DNA of 64,000 nt from Nakazawaea peltata. Its lineage: Eukaryota > Ascomycota > Pichiomycetes > Alaninales > Pachysolenaceae. Shown piece after piece: positions 46,014 to 55,912 of this stretch. The notes beneath the pieces were generated by a model. It saw only the letters and a program-made list of their open reading frames with translations, made no database searches and was not told the DNA's origin. Made by a program: the position numbers and the translations under genes. The stretch spans positions 62,001 to 126,000 of the forward strand of contig BCGQ01000011.1 of the NCBI GenBank assembly GCA_001599355.1. Reading direction: 5' to 3'. How positions within the stretch are numbered: position 1 is the first letter of the stretch; every line of letters begins with the position of its first letter.

Positions 46014-47570
46014 ATGTTAACAGGTACAAAGTTGAAGGTGGGCATTGTCCTTGCCTCTGCGTTTGAATATATCTTGGTCGGTTATGATCAAGGGTTGATG
46101 GGTGGTATCATTAGTGGAGACCCATTCATTAGACAATTTAATAATCCTTCCTCCACTATGCAGGGATGTATTGCTTCGCTTTACGATATCGGTTCGTTCA
46201 TTGGTTCTGGTATCATTGCATTTATGTATGGTGAAAGATTGGGACGTAAGAAGACCATCATTATTGGTGAGATTATCATGCTTATTGGAACCATTTTACA
46301 AGGTTGTTCTTTTGAGGTGGTACAATTGTGTATTGGAAGAGTTGTTTCCGGTATTGGTAACGGTATGAATTCTGCTCTGATTCCAACTTGGCAGGCTGAG
46401 TTGACTTCTCACAAATCCAGAGGTAAAGCTTTAGTTACCGAGACTCTGATTTTGATTGCCGGTGTCGCTTTAAGTTTCTGGTTAGGTTTCGCTACTAACT
46501 ATACTGACACCAGTTTCCAATGGAGATTCCCAATTTTCGTGCAATTGATCTTCATCATTGGTGTTTTGTGTGCCTTACCTTTCTTGCCTGAGTCTCCTAG
46601 ATGGTTGATTTCTAAGGAAAGATACGACGAGCTGAAACAAGTTTTATGTAGATTGGAGGATACCACCGATATGGAGCATCCAAAGGTCATCAAGGACTTT
46701 GAAGAGATTAGAATTTCCTACGTACACGAGAAGGAGGCCGGAGATGCTTCATTGAAGGATTTGTTCAAGAAGAACGATCCGCAACAAAATTTGAGAAGAA
46801 TGTTATTAGGAATGATGCCATTAATGATGAACCAAATTTCCGGTATCAATGCTCCTTCTTACTATTTACCTCTTTTGTTAGAAGAAAGTGTCAAGTTACC
46901 AAGAACTATGCTGTTGATTTTGCTGTCTTGTGCTCTGACTCAATATTGTATTGCCTCCATTCTCCCAGTCTTCTTTATTGATAGTTTCGGTAGACGTAAG
47001 ACAATGATCTACGGCTGTGCTGGGTTGTCCTTATGTATGGTTGTTATTGCTGCTACTAACTATGTTGGTACTTACAAGGCTGGTATTGTCACGACTACAT
47101 TCTTTTTCTTATTCTTTGATGTGTTCGGTGCTACTGTATTACCTGTCTCATGGTGTTACTCTCCAGAAATCAGTTCTTTGCAATACAGATCCAGAACTAA
47201 TGCTATTTCTATGGCCACCCAATGGATTTGTAACTTCCTTATTGTGATGATCACCCCAGTCGGTGTACAGAATTTACAATACAAATTCTATATCATTTGG
47301 GCCATTTTCAACTTCGTTTTCATCTTCATGAACTACTTCTTCTTAGTGGAAACCGCTGGTCACACTTTGGAAGAAATGGATGCTATCTTCGAGAGACACC
47401 AAGGTGCATTTGCCATGTCCAAAGAAGAAAGAAGTGTTGGAACTTCATTCGGATTCGATGAGGAAAGTTTCGGTGGAGTTGTTAGCCATACTAGTGGATA
47501 CGAGAAAGCCGAAGCCGACCATAAAGCTGATACTGCAATGGTTGAACGTGCTTCCCAATCCACCGACTAA
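46014..47570 (+). CDS. MFS sugar porter family transporter
   Basis: A 518-residue 12-helix transporter of the sugar porter family. Visible signatures are GYDQGLMGGIISGDPFIRQF (helix 1), GERLGRKK after helix 2, AIPTWQAELTSHKSRGK, PESPRWLISKERYDE at the end of the N-terminal half, QISGINAPSYYLPLLL in helix 7, DSFGRRK, and VETAGHTLEEMD at the end of helix 12. Those are the hallmarks of fungal hexose, glycerol (Stl1) and related permeases. The substrate cannot be told. CTG codons fall in NSA-A-IPTW and TETA-ILIAG, where Ala is normal. A strong TATA box suggests regulated expression. Confidence 0.88.
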   Translation: MLTGTKLKVGIVLASAFEYILVGYDQGLMGGIISGDPFIRQFNNPSSTMQGCIASLYDIGSFIGSGIIAFMYGERLGRKKTIIIGEIIMLIGTILQGCSFEVVQLCIGRVVSGIGNGMNSALIPTWQAELTSHKSRGKALVTETLILIAGVALSFWLGFATNYTDTSFQWRFPIFVQLIFIIGVLCALPFLPESPRWLISKERYDELKQVLCRLEDTTDMEHPKVIKDFEEIRISYVHEKEAGDASLKDLFKKNDPQQNLRRMLLGMMPLMMNQISGINAPSYYLPLLLEESVKLPRTMLLILLSCALTQYCIASILPVFFIDSFGRRKTMIYGCAGLSLCMVVIAATNYVGTYKAGIVTTTFFFLFFDVFGATVLPVSWCYSPEISSLQYRSRTNAISMATQWICNFLIVMITPVGVQNLQYKFYIIWAIFNFVFIFMNYFFLVETAGHTLEEMDAIFERHQGAFAMSKEERSVGTSFGFDEESFGGVVSHTSGYEKAEADHKADTAMVERASQSTD

Positions 47571-47747
47571 TCGTACGATAAAATATAATTATATGTCTGA
47601 TTTGAACTCATCTCTCTGTAGCCCCCAAATTAACTCCTTCCCTTTTGGGATGATCTGCCCAACGGGGCCCCAATCCCGCGCAAAAAAATTCCGCGATAAG
47701 TTATCAGCTCTACGTATCGGGAAGGAAAAATCTGCAAATCGTAAAAG

Positions 47748-47755
47748 TATAAATA
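47748..47755 (+). promoter_or_regulatory. TATA box of the HODM-like gene
   Basis: TATAAATA lies 48 bp before the ATG at 47804, within a 233-bp intergenic spacer. Confidence 0.5.
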
Positions 47756-47803
47756 GTAAGCGATGATGTGATTTTTTTCCACATATCTCTGAGATAGTAA
47801 GAG

Positions 47804-48934
47804 ATGGCGTCTATTGAGTTGGTGGTAGCTGCTATAGCTGTCGCTTTGGCTACAGTCTTGATCCACAAACAGTTTTTCAACAGGAAGAAGACACTGCCAG
47901 CACTGAAACAGTTGTACAAGAATGAACTTACGCCGATGCCGCTGGATTTCGACTGGCGCACAGAGGACCCGATGAAATATCGCCCGATGAGGGATGCTAT
48001 TTATAAGATGACGATGGGTATTAAAAATCTTGATTTTAATGATTATATTTTATTTGATAAGAATTATGTTGAGAGGACTAATATTCGGATCAAGATTGCC
48101 GAGGAATTGCCTGAAGAGACCGTGTTGTATTCTGAGGAGCTGCTGGAGTCGGTGAAGGAATACTACGATTATGTGCTTGATTTTTATATGCGCAGATTTC
48201 CTATGATTTTCCAGAAGACTAAGGATGGTAAAGAGATTTATAATTCAGCACGTGAAGAATATTTGCCTCTGAGTTCTGAGGGTCAAGATCCAAAGGAGTT
48301 GTTGAAATTGATGGCTCGTCATATGGAGGATGATTTCCTTATTTTAATGAAAGATGGCAAACCGGAAAATGATGGGGAATTTGTTTTAAAGGCTGCCACA
48401 GCCATATTTCCTAACGGATTCAGCCCTGCCTACAATTTAAACAAGAGAATATCGGCTATTCACGAGCCTGTACCTCAGTATGAGTCGCGTTTGAAGTTGC
48501 TGATGAACAGATTTTTCGATAGAGTCCAACCCTACCAATTTGTATATAGAGTAAACTGGGGTATTCAATGCCATACCAATCTTTTTGCATTGACGGGAAA
48601 TCATGGTCGTCCTCAAGAGTATGGGGATATCGAGAAATTGGATGCTACAAAGGTGGACTTTAACAAGGTATTCTTGCGTTCAGAGAGACAAGTTTTGACC
48701 AAATTACCAAAAACTGGGTCATGTGTTTTCAGTTTAAAGACTTATTGTACCCCTCTCACTCAAATTCGTGACGAAGGATACGCAGATGTGCTTGTGGGTG
48801 CTATAGAGAAGCTTCCAGAGGATATTGCACAGTATAAAAATAGACCAAAATGGGGGGATGCTGTTATTGCATACATGAAGGGGGAGACTGAAGGTATCAC
48901 TAAAGAGAGATACCAATATAAATTCACTACATAA
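47804..48934 (+). CDS. Membrane-anchored HODM/DUF3445-family protein
   Basis: A 376-residue protein with an N-terminal membrane anchor (about 3-22, followed by RKK) and a soluble domain resembling the DUF3445 / heme-dependent oxidative N-demethylase alpha-subunit-like family. Diagnostic blocks are AIHEPVPQYESRLKLLMNRF-FDRV (about 216-238), YRVNWGIQ, and FLRSERQVLTKLPKTGSCVF followed by SLKTYCTPL (about 290-320). Family members are oxidative, heme-linked enzymes of secondary or amine metabolism; the yeast substrate is unknown. The N-terminal anchor recalls microsomal P450s. It sits beside two transporters, which may or may not be functionally linked. Confidence 0.75.
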   Translation: MASIELVVAAIAVALATVLIHKQFFNRKKTLPALKQLYKNELTPMPLDFDWRTEDPMKYRPMRDAIYKMTMGIKNLDFNDYILFDKNYVERTNIRIKIAEELPEETVLYSEELLESVKEYYDYVLDFYMRRFPMIFQKTKDGKEIYNSAREEYLPLSSEGQDPKELLKLMARHMEDDFLILMKDGKPENDGEFVLKAATAIFPNGFSPAYNLNKRISAIHEPVPQYESRLKLLMNRFFDRVQPYQFVYRVNWGIQCHTNLFALTGNHGRPQEYGDIEKLDATKVDFNKVFLRSERQVLTKLPKTGSCVFSLKTYCTPLTQIRDEGYADVLVGAIEKLPEDIAQYKNRPKWGDAVIAYMKGETEGITKERYQYKFTT

Positions 48935-49334
48935 ATTCTCTACATAACTGATAGTACATAACTAATAGACTGATGGGCTTGGAGTAGATCTGGAAAGTAT
49001 TGTTACCGTATTAGGTATTTCCCAACTTGGTAATCTATTTTCTCTCTTTCTCCTTTTGTGCACTACCCCGGAAATCTATTCCCCCGGTTCCGATCACACT
49101 ACCTTTCAACCGCTATAAAAATTTTATGCATTTAGTCATCTGTGGATAGGATAAGCCGTGCAGGAAGAAGATATCCGATAGAAATAGTCATTTGAGGGAT
49201 TAGATTCGGAGTTGGAGAAGAGCATATATTGATCAGACTTTGGCCACATTCACGAAAAGGTTGCCTATTTGACCACCTTAACTAATAGATTTGCATTCTT
49301 AATATCGGCGGTTAGCCACAGTTTTATCATAGTG
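48935..49334. other. Intergenic region HODM-like / RCH1-like
   Basis: 400 bp, AT-rich with short C-rich stretches. Positions 49269-49334 are in frame with the RCH1-like gene but have no ATG. No other feature was seen. Confidence 0.55.
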
Positions 49335-50630
49335 ATGGCGGTTATGAATAATGACACTTTCTTCGGGAAAGTGGTGAATAAATTTGTTCTGCTTTGTATA
49401 AAGCAATGGTTTTTCATCGGATTAGGAGTCTTTGTGGCGTTGGCTCACTCTTATCCTAATGTTGCTAAGCATGGTGGGATCATCCGCCTGGAATATACGA
49501 TTGGGTACTTGGCCGTTGCGATTATATTCTTTGGATCCGGGTTATCGATGTCGACTAAACTGTTGATGAAGAACATGGGTCATTGGAGAGCTCATTTGAC
49601 TGTTCTTTCACTTAGTTTCTTGGTCACTTCCTCGATTATTTATGGGGTCTGTTGTGGTATTCGCCTGGCGGGGAATAAGAATATCAGTGATTGGATGCTT
49701 GTTGGTTTGATCGTCACAGCTACATGCCCAACTACTGTTCTGTCTAATGTTGTGATGACCAAGCAAGCTGATGGTAACGACTTACTTACGTTATGTGAGG
49801 TGTTTATTGGTAATGTTTTAGGAGCTTTCATTACACCTCTGTTAACACAGATGTATTTGACTGGAGAATGGGAGTTTGCTAATCCGGCTAATGGATCTTC
49901 GGTTGGTACCGTGTATAAAGATGTTATGAAACAGATTGGATGTTCGGTATTTGTGCCATTATTCATCGGACAAGTCGTGCAAAATGTCTTCCCTACACAG
50001 ACTAAGTTATTCTACACAAAGACTAAATTCAATAAGGTTGGATCATTCATGTTATTGTTGATTATGTGGTCATCATTTTCGACTGCTTTCCTGCAAGATG
50101 CATTCACATCTGTTCCTACACTGTCGATCATTTTCATCGTCTTCTTCAATATTGGTATTTACATGTTCTTCACTGTGATTTGTTATTTGGTGTCTCGTCC
50201 ATATTTCGTTTTATTGTTGTTGAAGGAGGAACCTAATGAAAGTTCATCCGTCGTGTATAAGGCTTGTTATAAGCTTTTCAGACCATTCTACTATAATAGG
50301 AGAGACACTGTTGCTGTGATGTTATGTGGAGGAGCCAAGACTGCGGCATTGGGAGTTTCTTTAGTCACGGCTCAATATGGATCTCATAGTGAGAATTTGG
50401 GTCGGTTATTAGTTCCGTTGGTCTTATATCAATCTGAGCAAGTGTTATGTGCTGGTGTTTTGACCACATTCATGAAGAAATGGATCCATAATGGACCTGA
50501 ATATAAACTGGAACAACTGCTGAAGAAATTGGCCGATGAAGAAGCTGCAAAGGCAGCTCTGGGAGATGAAGAAGAGACAAATGGGAGTTTTGAGTCAGAG
50601 AAACTGTCAAATAAACCTGAGGGAAATTAA
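49335..50630 (+). CDS. RCH1: Rch1/SLC10A7-like membrane transporter
   Basis: A 431-residue protein starting at the ATG at 49335 (another Met follows at residue 4). About ten membrane helices are visible. The blocks QWFFIGLGVFVALAHSYPNV, GIIRLEYTIGYLAVAIIFFG SGLSMSTK, LIVTATCPTTVLSNVVMTK, GNDLLTLCEVFIGNVLGAFI and AVMLCGGAKTAALGVSL match the SBF-like SLC10A7/Rch1 family. In Candida and Saccharomyces, Rch1 is a plasma-membrane regulator that limits cytosolic calcium. The tail is charged and acidic (about 385-431). It converges with NIF3, 72 bp between stops. Confidence 0.85.
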   Translation: MAVMNNDTFFGKVVNKFVLLCIKQWFFIGLGVFVALAHSYPNVAKHGGIIRLEYTIGYLAVAIIFFGSGLSMSTKLLMKNMGHWRAHLTVLSLSFLVTSSIIYGVCCGIRLAGNKNISDWMLVGLIVTATCPTTVLSNVVMTKQADGNDLLTLCEVFIGNVLGAFITPLLTQMYLTGEWEFANPANGSSVGTVYKDVMKQIGCSVFVPLFIGQVVQNVFPTQTKLFYTKTKFNKVGSFMLLLIMWSSFSTAFLQDAFTSVPTLSIIFIVFFNIGIYMFFTVICYLVSRPYFVLLLLKEEPNESSSVVYKACYKLFRPFYYNRRDTVAVMLCGGAKTAALGVSLVTAQYGSHSENLGRLLVPLVLYQSEQVLCAGVLTTFMKKWIHNGPEYKLEQLLKKLADEEAAKAALGDEEETNGSFESEKLSNKPEGN

Positions 50631-50702
50631 TAGATAATAAATATTGGTACATTGACTATTGTAATTGAACTTTGGACGTATATAAGAGCATTCATTATAA
50701 AT

Positions 50703-51542
50703 TTAAACAGTTTCATATGGGTCTTTGTCGGTGGTACTGATCCTTACCTCTACATTTTCGAGTTCAGCCAACAATTGTTCCTTCAAAGCACTCAAAAACC
50801 CTCTTTCTGTGTTGGAATGGTTACAAGCAATGACGTAACTGCCACTTTCCTTGAAGAATAAGGCCTCGTGGTGAGATAACTCTCCAGTGTAGTAAAGATC
50901 GGCCTTGACTTTCTTAAAAAGACCACTTCCACTTCCTGCACAGACGGCTACGGTCTTGATAGGTCTGGCAACGGCAGGACTGGCCAATTGAACGAACTTC
51001 AATCCCAAACTACTCTTAACTCTGGTGACCATCTCATCGATAGAGATGGGTTTACTGAAGGTGACGATTCTGCCGTGGCCTGCACCTTCTATGACGGTGC
51101 TTGGTTCGATGACAGTTTTGGAATCATCGGAGGATGCGAACCCATCACAAATCCAGTCGTTGACACCTCCTACAGCAGCATCGATCAGTGTATGTGGTGA
51201 GTAAACAGAGATGTTATTTTGGACTAACTTGATCAACGAGGATTGCTGAGGGTCGTTGTGAGTGATGGACTTCAAGCCACGGAAAATGAACGGATGGTAC
51301 AGTAAAATCAAGTTAGTTTTCGAGGCAATGGCCTCCTCGACGACACTTTTGGTCAAATCAATGGTTAAGAGGATCTTTGTGGCAGCTGTGGAGTTGATCT
51401 CGTCGTCGGTGACATCGAGATGAGACGAGTCGACTAATAAGCCGGTGTTATCCCATGAAGAATCGGCCAAGGCAACTGGGTATAACTTTTGGATGCCTTT
51501 AACGATGGCGTTTAACTTGGTGGTGGATAATTTGGAGCTCAT
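50703..51542 (-). CDS. NIF3: NIF3-family protein
   Basis: A 279-residue protein of the conserved NIF3/DUF34 family, a metal-binding fold present in all kingdoms. The start is MSSKLSTTKLNAIVKGIQKL at 51542; the 71 codons upstream are open but begin with GTG. Blocks DSSWDNTGLLVD, ILLYHPFIFRGLKSIT, VYSPHTLIDAAVGGVNDWIC, VAVCAGSGSGLFKKVKADLY and YTGELSHHEALFF are typical, with the metal-binding His and Asp/Glu residues in YHPF, SPHT, GELSHHE and the late CNHSNTERGFL. Its biochemical role remains unsettled in yeast. Confidence 0.92.
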   Translation of the reverse strand: MSSKLSTTKLNAIVKGIQKLYPVALADSSWDNTGLLVDSSHLDVTDDEINSTAATKILLTIDLTKSVVEEAIASKTNLILLYHPFIFRGLKSITHNDPQQSSLIKLVQNNISVYSPHTLIDAAVGGVNDWICDGFASSDDSKTVIEPSTVIEGAGHGRIVTFSKPISIDEMVTRVKSSLGLKFVQLASPAVARPIKTVAVCAGSGSGLFKKVKADLYYTGELSHHEALFFKESGSYVIACNHSNTERGFLSALKEQLLAELENVEVRISTTDKDPYETV

Positions 51543-51797
51543 GGTGGTTGTTTGGTGGGCGTTCAGCAGTGGTGGTAGTAGTTCTGGTACTGCTGGTACT
51601 GACTGACTAGTTGAGTTGGAGAAAAATTTGTCCCAATTAGGTAAGAGCCGGAGAAGTGATTGGAGGAAAAAAGTGACTGATGGAGGAAAAAAGTGTCGCC
51701 TGGAGAAGTTCGATTTCAATTGTGGGGTAAAGATTCTGGATTGAAGAGATCGCACTGTATAGACGAGAGTTCCATAGTATTCAAAATCATTTGAATC

Positions 51798-53252
51798 ATG
51801 GTAGAAAGACGTTCTCTGGAAATCTCGGAAAATGAGTTCGAATTGGATTTGGTTCGCAGTGCTGACTCGCTACTTTTAGAGACAGATCCAGCCAGTGACT
51901 GGACTGGTCTGGAAAGGGAAAATGACGGCAGACCCACGTCAGGTGCCGATTATGATCCAGAAACGGATGTCCTGCGCACCGTCGTTTTCGAGGACCATCA
52001 AATCTTTGTAGACTGCAAGGACATTCGCAGATCCAACCATATCAAGTATCAATATGTGACACTCAGTCTCTCGTTTCTTATCTTTGGGCTTTCCGATGCC
52101 ACGATCGGCGCAGTGATGCCATCGTTAATTAAAGAGTATTCGGTGGACCATTCACAGGTGAGTCGAATGTTTACAGCTCAATTCTTGGGATACTTGTCTA
52201 GTTCATTGTTGAATAACAAACTTCTCTCACTGTATGGGTTCTATGGGACATTATTGATAAGTCAAGTAGCACCATGTGTTTCATATGCGATCGTGTCAAT
52301 GGAACCACCGTTTTGGGTGGTGGTACTGGTGTATTCTTTGACGGGATTCGGGGCCGGTATATTGGATAGTGCCGGAAACGTCTGGATCGGTCAATTGAGG
52401 TACCTGAACCAACTTTTGGGGCTCATCCATGCCGATTATGGATTCGGCGGAATGATATCTCCGGTCTTAGTAACTCGTCTCATCAATTCGGGATATGCTT
52501 GGTCATGGTATTATGTGCTCTTACTGAGCTTGAATCTGACATGTCTGGTAATGCTGGGCTTCTTCTTCCGTCATGAGACAAGTCGTAAGCTCCGGTATAT
52601 CGCCTCGTTACGTTCCGGTGGAGACACCGAACAACATGTCTCGGTCAAGGAATTGGTCACCAACAAACTCGTCTTCTTCTTCTCATTCGTTTTATTCATC
52701 TACGTAGGTGGTGAGTTAAGTCTTGGAAGCTGGTTCTTCGACTACTTACTCATCATTAAAAATAAAAGCTCCACCCTCTCGTCATATATCACCAGTGGGT
52801 ACTGGCTGTCCATGACATTGGGACGGATAGTCTTGGGATTCGCTATTGGACATTGGTTTACGGGCAATGAGCTTCTGGCCGTCTTGATCTCATGCTGGCT
52901 CCTTGCCATATTCTCATTCATCTTCACTGTAGCTCATCAACTGTTCATCCTTCAAAGCACTTGTATGATGTTCATTGGGTTCTTTGTAGGACCGATGTTC
53001 CCAACCATCGTCGTCGTCGCAATGCAATACTTCCCAGCTCGATTGGTCAATGCTGGCGTTGGCATGATCGTCGCAATGGGTGGAGGTGGTGCCGCCGTTA
53101 TTCCTTACCTTGTAGGTGTGGTAAGTGAGACCATTCCTAAAGGTGGGGGGCTCATATTCTTCCCCTTCATCATCTACTTAATCATGCAATTGGACGCAGT
53201 CATGTTCCTGGTGTTCTGGATCACTAATCGTCATAATAAACTGACAACCTAG
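51798..53252 (+). CDS. MFS transporter, Bsc6-like
   Basis: A 484-residue protein with a 75-residue acidic cytosolic head and about 12 membrane helices. Blocks LSFLIFGLSDATIGAVMPSL, VYSLTGFGAGILDSAGNVWI and GYWLSMTLGRIVLGFAIGHW fit the fungal fucose-permease-like/Bsc6 branch of the major facilitator superfamily. The substrate is not known. It is divergent from NIF3 across 255 bp and converges with the importin-like gene, 54 bp between stops. Confidence 0.8.
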   Translation: MVERRSLEISENEFELDLVRSADSLLLETDPASDWTGLERENDGRPTSGADYDPETDVLRTVVFEDHQIFVDCKDIRRSNHIKYQYVTLSLSFLIFGLSDATIGAVMPSLIKEYSVDHSQVSRMFTAQFLGYLSSSLLNNKLLSLYGFYGTLLISQVAPCVSYAIVSMEPPFWVVVLVYSLTGFGAGILDSAGNVWIGQLRYLNQLLGLIHADYGFGGMISPVLVTRLINSGYAWSWYYVLLLSLNLTCLVMLGFFFRHETSRKLRYIASLRSGGDTEQHVSVKELVTNKLVFFFSFVLFIYVGGELSLGSWFFDYLLIIKNKSSTLSSYITSGYWLSMTLGRIVLGFAIGHWFTGNELLAVLISCWLLAIFSFIFTVAHQLFILQSTCMMFIGFFVGPMFPTIVVVAMQYFPARLVNAGVGMIVAMGGGGAAVIPYLVGVVSETIPKGGGLIFFPFIIYLIMQLDAVMFLVFWITNRHNKLTT

Positions 53253-53306
53253 AGTCAATTTCTACATCTAATAAACTAATACCTTTATTTTAATACATTC
53301 ATAAAC

Positions 53307-55169
53307 CTACCCAAACTTGAAAAACCCATCGTCACCAATTGCCGGCATCATAGTGGAATCATCATCATCGACATCCAATTTTTCTTCCATAGTGTTGAAC
53401 TGGAATTGATAATCGCTACTGCTCATATCGCTGGATGCTGCGGAGTATTGCAAATCGTACCTTTGGTTGTCTGAGATGTTGATGTAGAACTTCAAAATCC
53501 TTTCCACGTGCAGAAGAAACTCCGTATTCAATTCACTTTCTTCGTCATTCATAGCATCATTGATTAGACTTTCCAAGATATCTTTTCCTCCGAGCTCTAC
53601 AAGGAAGAAAACGTACTCGTTGTGGCCTGAGTCGCCGATTTGGTGCAAATATTCACCGGTTGCTAAGATTCGTTCTAATGAACGTAGTATTTTGAACTGC
53701 ATATCAAGAGGAGCCATCAATAATAAATCCATTAATGGCTGGAGAATGCCCTGCAGTACTAAAAATGGGATAATTTTGGCACTTTCACTTCCAATTTGAG
53801 CTCCTGGTGCAAGTAAATTGATCAGAGACGGTAAAGGTTTACTGAATTGGATAGCATTACAAAGAGCATTGCAAGCTTCAAGTCTGAGATCGAATTGACG
53901 GCCATTTTTCAACAGATGAATCACATGTGGGATCAAATTCATATCAAATATTTGCTGAATCACCTCCAGAGAGCATTGATTCATCATCCCAATCAACTGA
54001 CAACATTCCTTCTTCAACTCATCAGAACTTGACTCATAAGAAAAGATCTGGAGTATACACCGGAGTAAATTCTCCTCGACCAAAGTTGGAGTCAGCCTTT
54101 GAGAACTGGCAGTGATCAAATTCTTCATTATCCTGATGGTGATGATCTTGAGATTCTGCATTTTGTTACTACCAGCTAAGAATCGCTTGATCAACAAGCT
54201 ATGTAAGTTGAAATCCATGATCGTGGTAGAACGATTGTTAGTCAAGAATTCATGAGTCAAATATTCCACTGCCCTAAGCAAGTCACTTAATACTGTACTA
54301 TCCTGATTACTATGTTCTAAAATGTAGTAGAGCTGTGGAATAATATAACGTAACACGTTCCAATTTGAAGATGGAAGACGTCCATAACGATCAGTCTTAC
54401 ATAACTGCATGAAAACCCAACTAGCTTTACGTTTAAGTCCCATACTGGAAGTACCAAATTCGTCATCTTCGACAATCAAGATCTCAATCAATTTTACGAG
54501 TCCACCTCCAATAATAATCGTATTCCGTACTTCTTCTCCATTCAAATTATCAATACAAAGGTTCCCCAAACATAAGAGCAGCTCCTCTTTGAGTGAAATA
54601 GACGTCGTAAGTCCTAAAAGATTCAACAACAGAGGGATTATTTTGTAATTATCGATCAACGACTTAGTATGGAGCTCTGTTCCCGTTGCAATATTGGCAA
54701 GAGCCCATAACAGTTGGTATTGGAACTCGTATTCGGTCGAATCCGCCATGAATCTCATCAAAACAGGCACCAACCCCAACTGGATCAGCTCCTCAATAGG
54801 GGGTGTTGTATCTGACAGAGTCGGAGACAACAAGACCAGTAAAGTTTTGAGCGCGTCCAACGCCAGGCTATGATTTTCAGGCAGCTGCAACAGCGCCAAG
54901 ATCAGAGTCAACTGAGGCACTAAAGCAGGATTCGACACTTGGTCAGGTGTAGCGCCGTCCTCGATACGAATTTCCAAATCCTGATGGAACAGGTCTTTGG
55001 TGTGCACCTTACGGCGCTTCAATAATTCCTCGTCACGTTTCAGTTTCCTAAGCGAGATATGGTGTTTCTCACGACGACGCCGAAGTTCTTCGGGCGCGAA
55101 CCGGTTACGGTTCTTGAAGTTCAGTCTTCGATACTCGGGCACGAACCTGTCAGTGGAAGAGTCTGCCAT
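53307..55169 (-). CDS. Divergent importin-alpha (karyopherin alpha)
   Basis: A 620-residue protein with a clear importin-beta-binding (IBB) domain at 7-55: DRFVPEYRRLNFKNRNRFAP, EELRRRRE and LRKAKRDEELLKRRK. The codon for the Ala of LRKAKRDE is CTG. About ten ARM repeats follow. Their fit to Srp1 is uneven: the first WxxxN pair is kept (Trp155, Asn159), but later ones are partly lost (Leu/Asn203, Trp251/Gln255, Arg299, Gln391, Asn434/Asn438). Those Trp/Asn ladders bind nuclear localisation signals in normal importin-alpha. The C-terminus is acidic and longer than in Srp1 (542). It could be a second import adaptor with altered cargo or the sole, fast-evolving Srp1. Confidence 0.78.
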   Translation of the reverse strand: MADSSTDRFVPEYRRLNFKNRNRFAPEELRRRREKHHISLRKLKRDEELLKRRKVHTKDLFHQDLEIRIEDGATPDQVSNPALVPQLTLILALLQLPENHSLALDALKTLLVLLSPTLSDTTPPIEELIQLGLVPVLMRFMADSTEYEFQYQLLWALANIATGTELHTKSLIDNYKIIPLLLNLLGLTTSISLKEELLLCLGNLCIDNLNGEEVRNTIIIGGGLVKLIEILIVEDDEFGTSSMGLKRKASWVFMQLCKTDRYGRLPSSNWNVLRYIIPQLYYILEHSNQDSTVLSDLLRAVEYLTHEFLTNNRSTTIMDFNLHSLLIKRFLAGSNKMQNLKIITIRIMKNLITASSQRLTPTLVEENLLRCILQIFSYESSSDELKKECCQLIGMMNQCSLEVIQQIFDMNLIPHVIHLLKNGRQFDLRLEACNALCNAIQFSKPLPSLINLLAPGAQIGSESAKIIPFLVLQGILQPLMDLLLMAPLDMQFKILRSLERILATGEYLHQIGDSGHNEYVFFLVELGGKDILESLINDAMNDEESELNTEFLLHVERILKFYINISDNQRYDLQYSAASSDMSSSDYQFQFNTMEEKLDVDDDDSTMMPAIGDDGFFKFG

Positions 55170-55491
55170 ATTGAGAGAAGAGCACGAGAATTACCAGAAC
55201 AAAGGCAGCAAACAAAGGTAGCAGATCGAAGTGTGCTGTGTCTATTGAAATTCCTGGTCTTCCCGTCCACCGCCCGGCTTTTGTATAGTTGAATGTACTA
55301 GGCCCGGTTGCAGAATCTGAAAAACGTCAAAGCTTGTGGAAAATGAAAATATAAAAGAAAAGAAGAGATTTGAGATGGATTTTTAATTTGGGGGGGGAGA
55401 GGGCTCGCGCGAGGGGGGTTGAGTGGAGAGCCCTTGAGTTACTTGAAAGGGGAAAAGCCGCAGGGTTGATAGGGGCAGGAGTGTAGAAAGG

Positions 55492-55539
55492 GAGGAAGGG
55501 CACGAAAGAGGGAGGGCACGAAAGAGGGAGGGCACGAAA
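55492..55539. repeat. 16-bp tandem repeat, three units
   Basis: GAGGGAGGGCACGAAA is repeated perfectly at 55508 and 55524, with a slightly diverged first unit at 55492. Confidence 0.8.
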
Positions 55540-55775
55540 AGAAAGGCACAGCAAGTGTCTCAGATGGGCTGTTGTGAGGGAGTGTAATAAATCTAGAATT
55601 TAGGTGTAGTATGGTTGGGTGTGGAGTATTTCAGGAGTATTCTTGAGGAATTATTGCTAAATCTGGATAAATGACTGGTTTGGGAAGAAGTATGAAAGCA
55701 GTTAACTAATTCTGGCTAAGGAAATAATAGTTGAAATGATACTGAATTAAATGCTAGTAAGCAAATTACTAGTCG

Positions 55776-55912
55776 AGGAATTATACTACTTAAGAAATTA
55801 TACTACTTAGGAAATTATACTACTTAGGAAATTATACTACTTAGGAAATTATACTACTTAGGAAATTATACTACTTAAGGAAATCATACTACTTAAGGAA
55901 ATCATACTCCTT
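55776..55912. repeat. 17-bp minisatellite, about eight units
   Basis: The unit is AGGAAATTATACTACTT. Four consecutive copies are identical (55809-55876); flanking copies differ by one or two bases, and the last two are 18 bp with AAGGAAATCATAC. Weaker copies continue for about 100 bp. Confidence 0.88.

Noticed and set aside
51543-51755. 71-codon N-terminal extension of NIF3 resembling a mitochondrial presequence
   Set aside because: The extension has no ATG, only GTG, and it would leave 42 bp to the divergent MFS gene.
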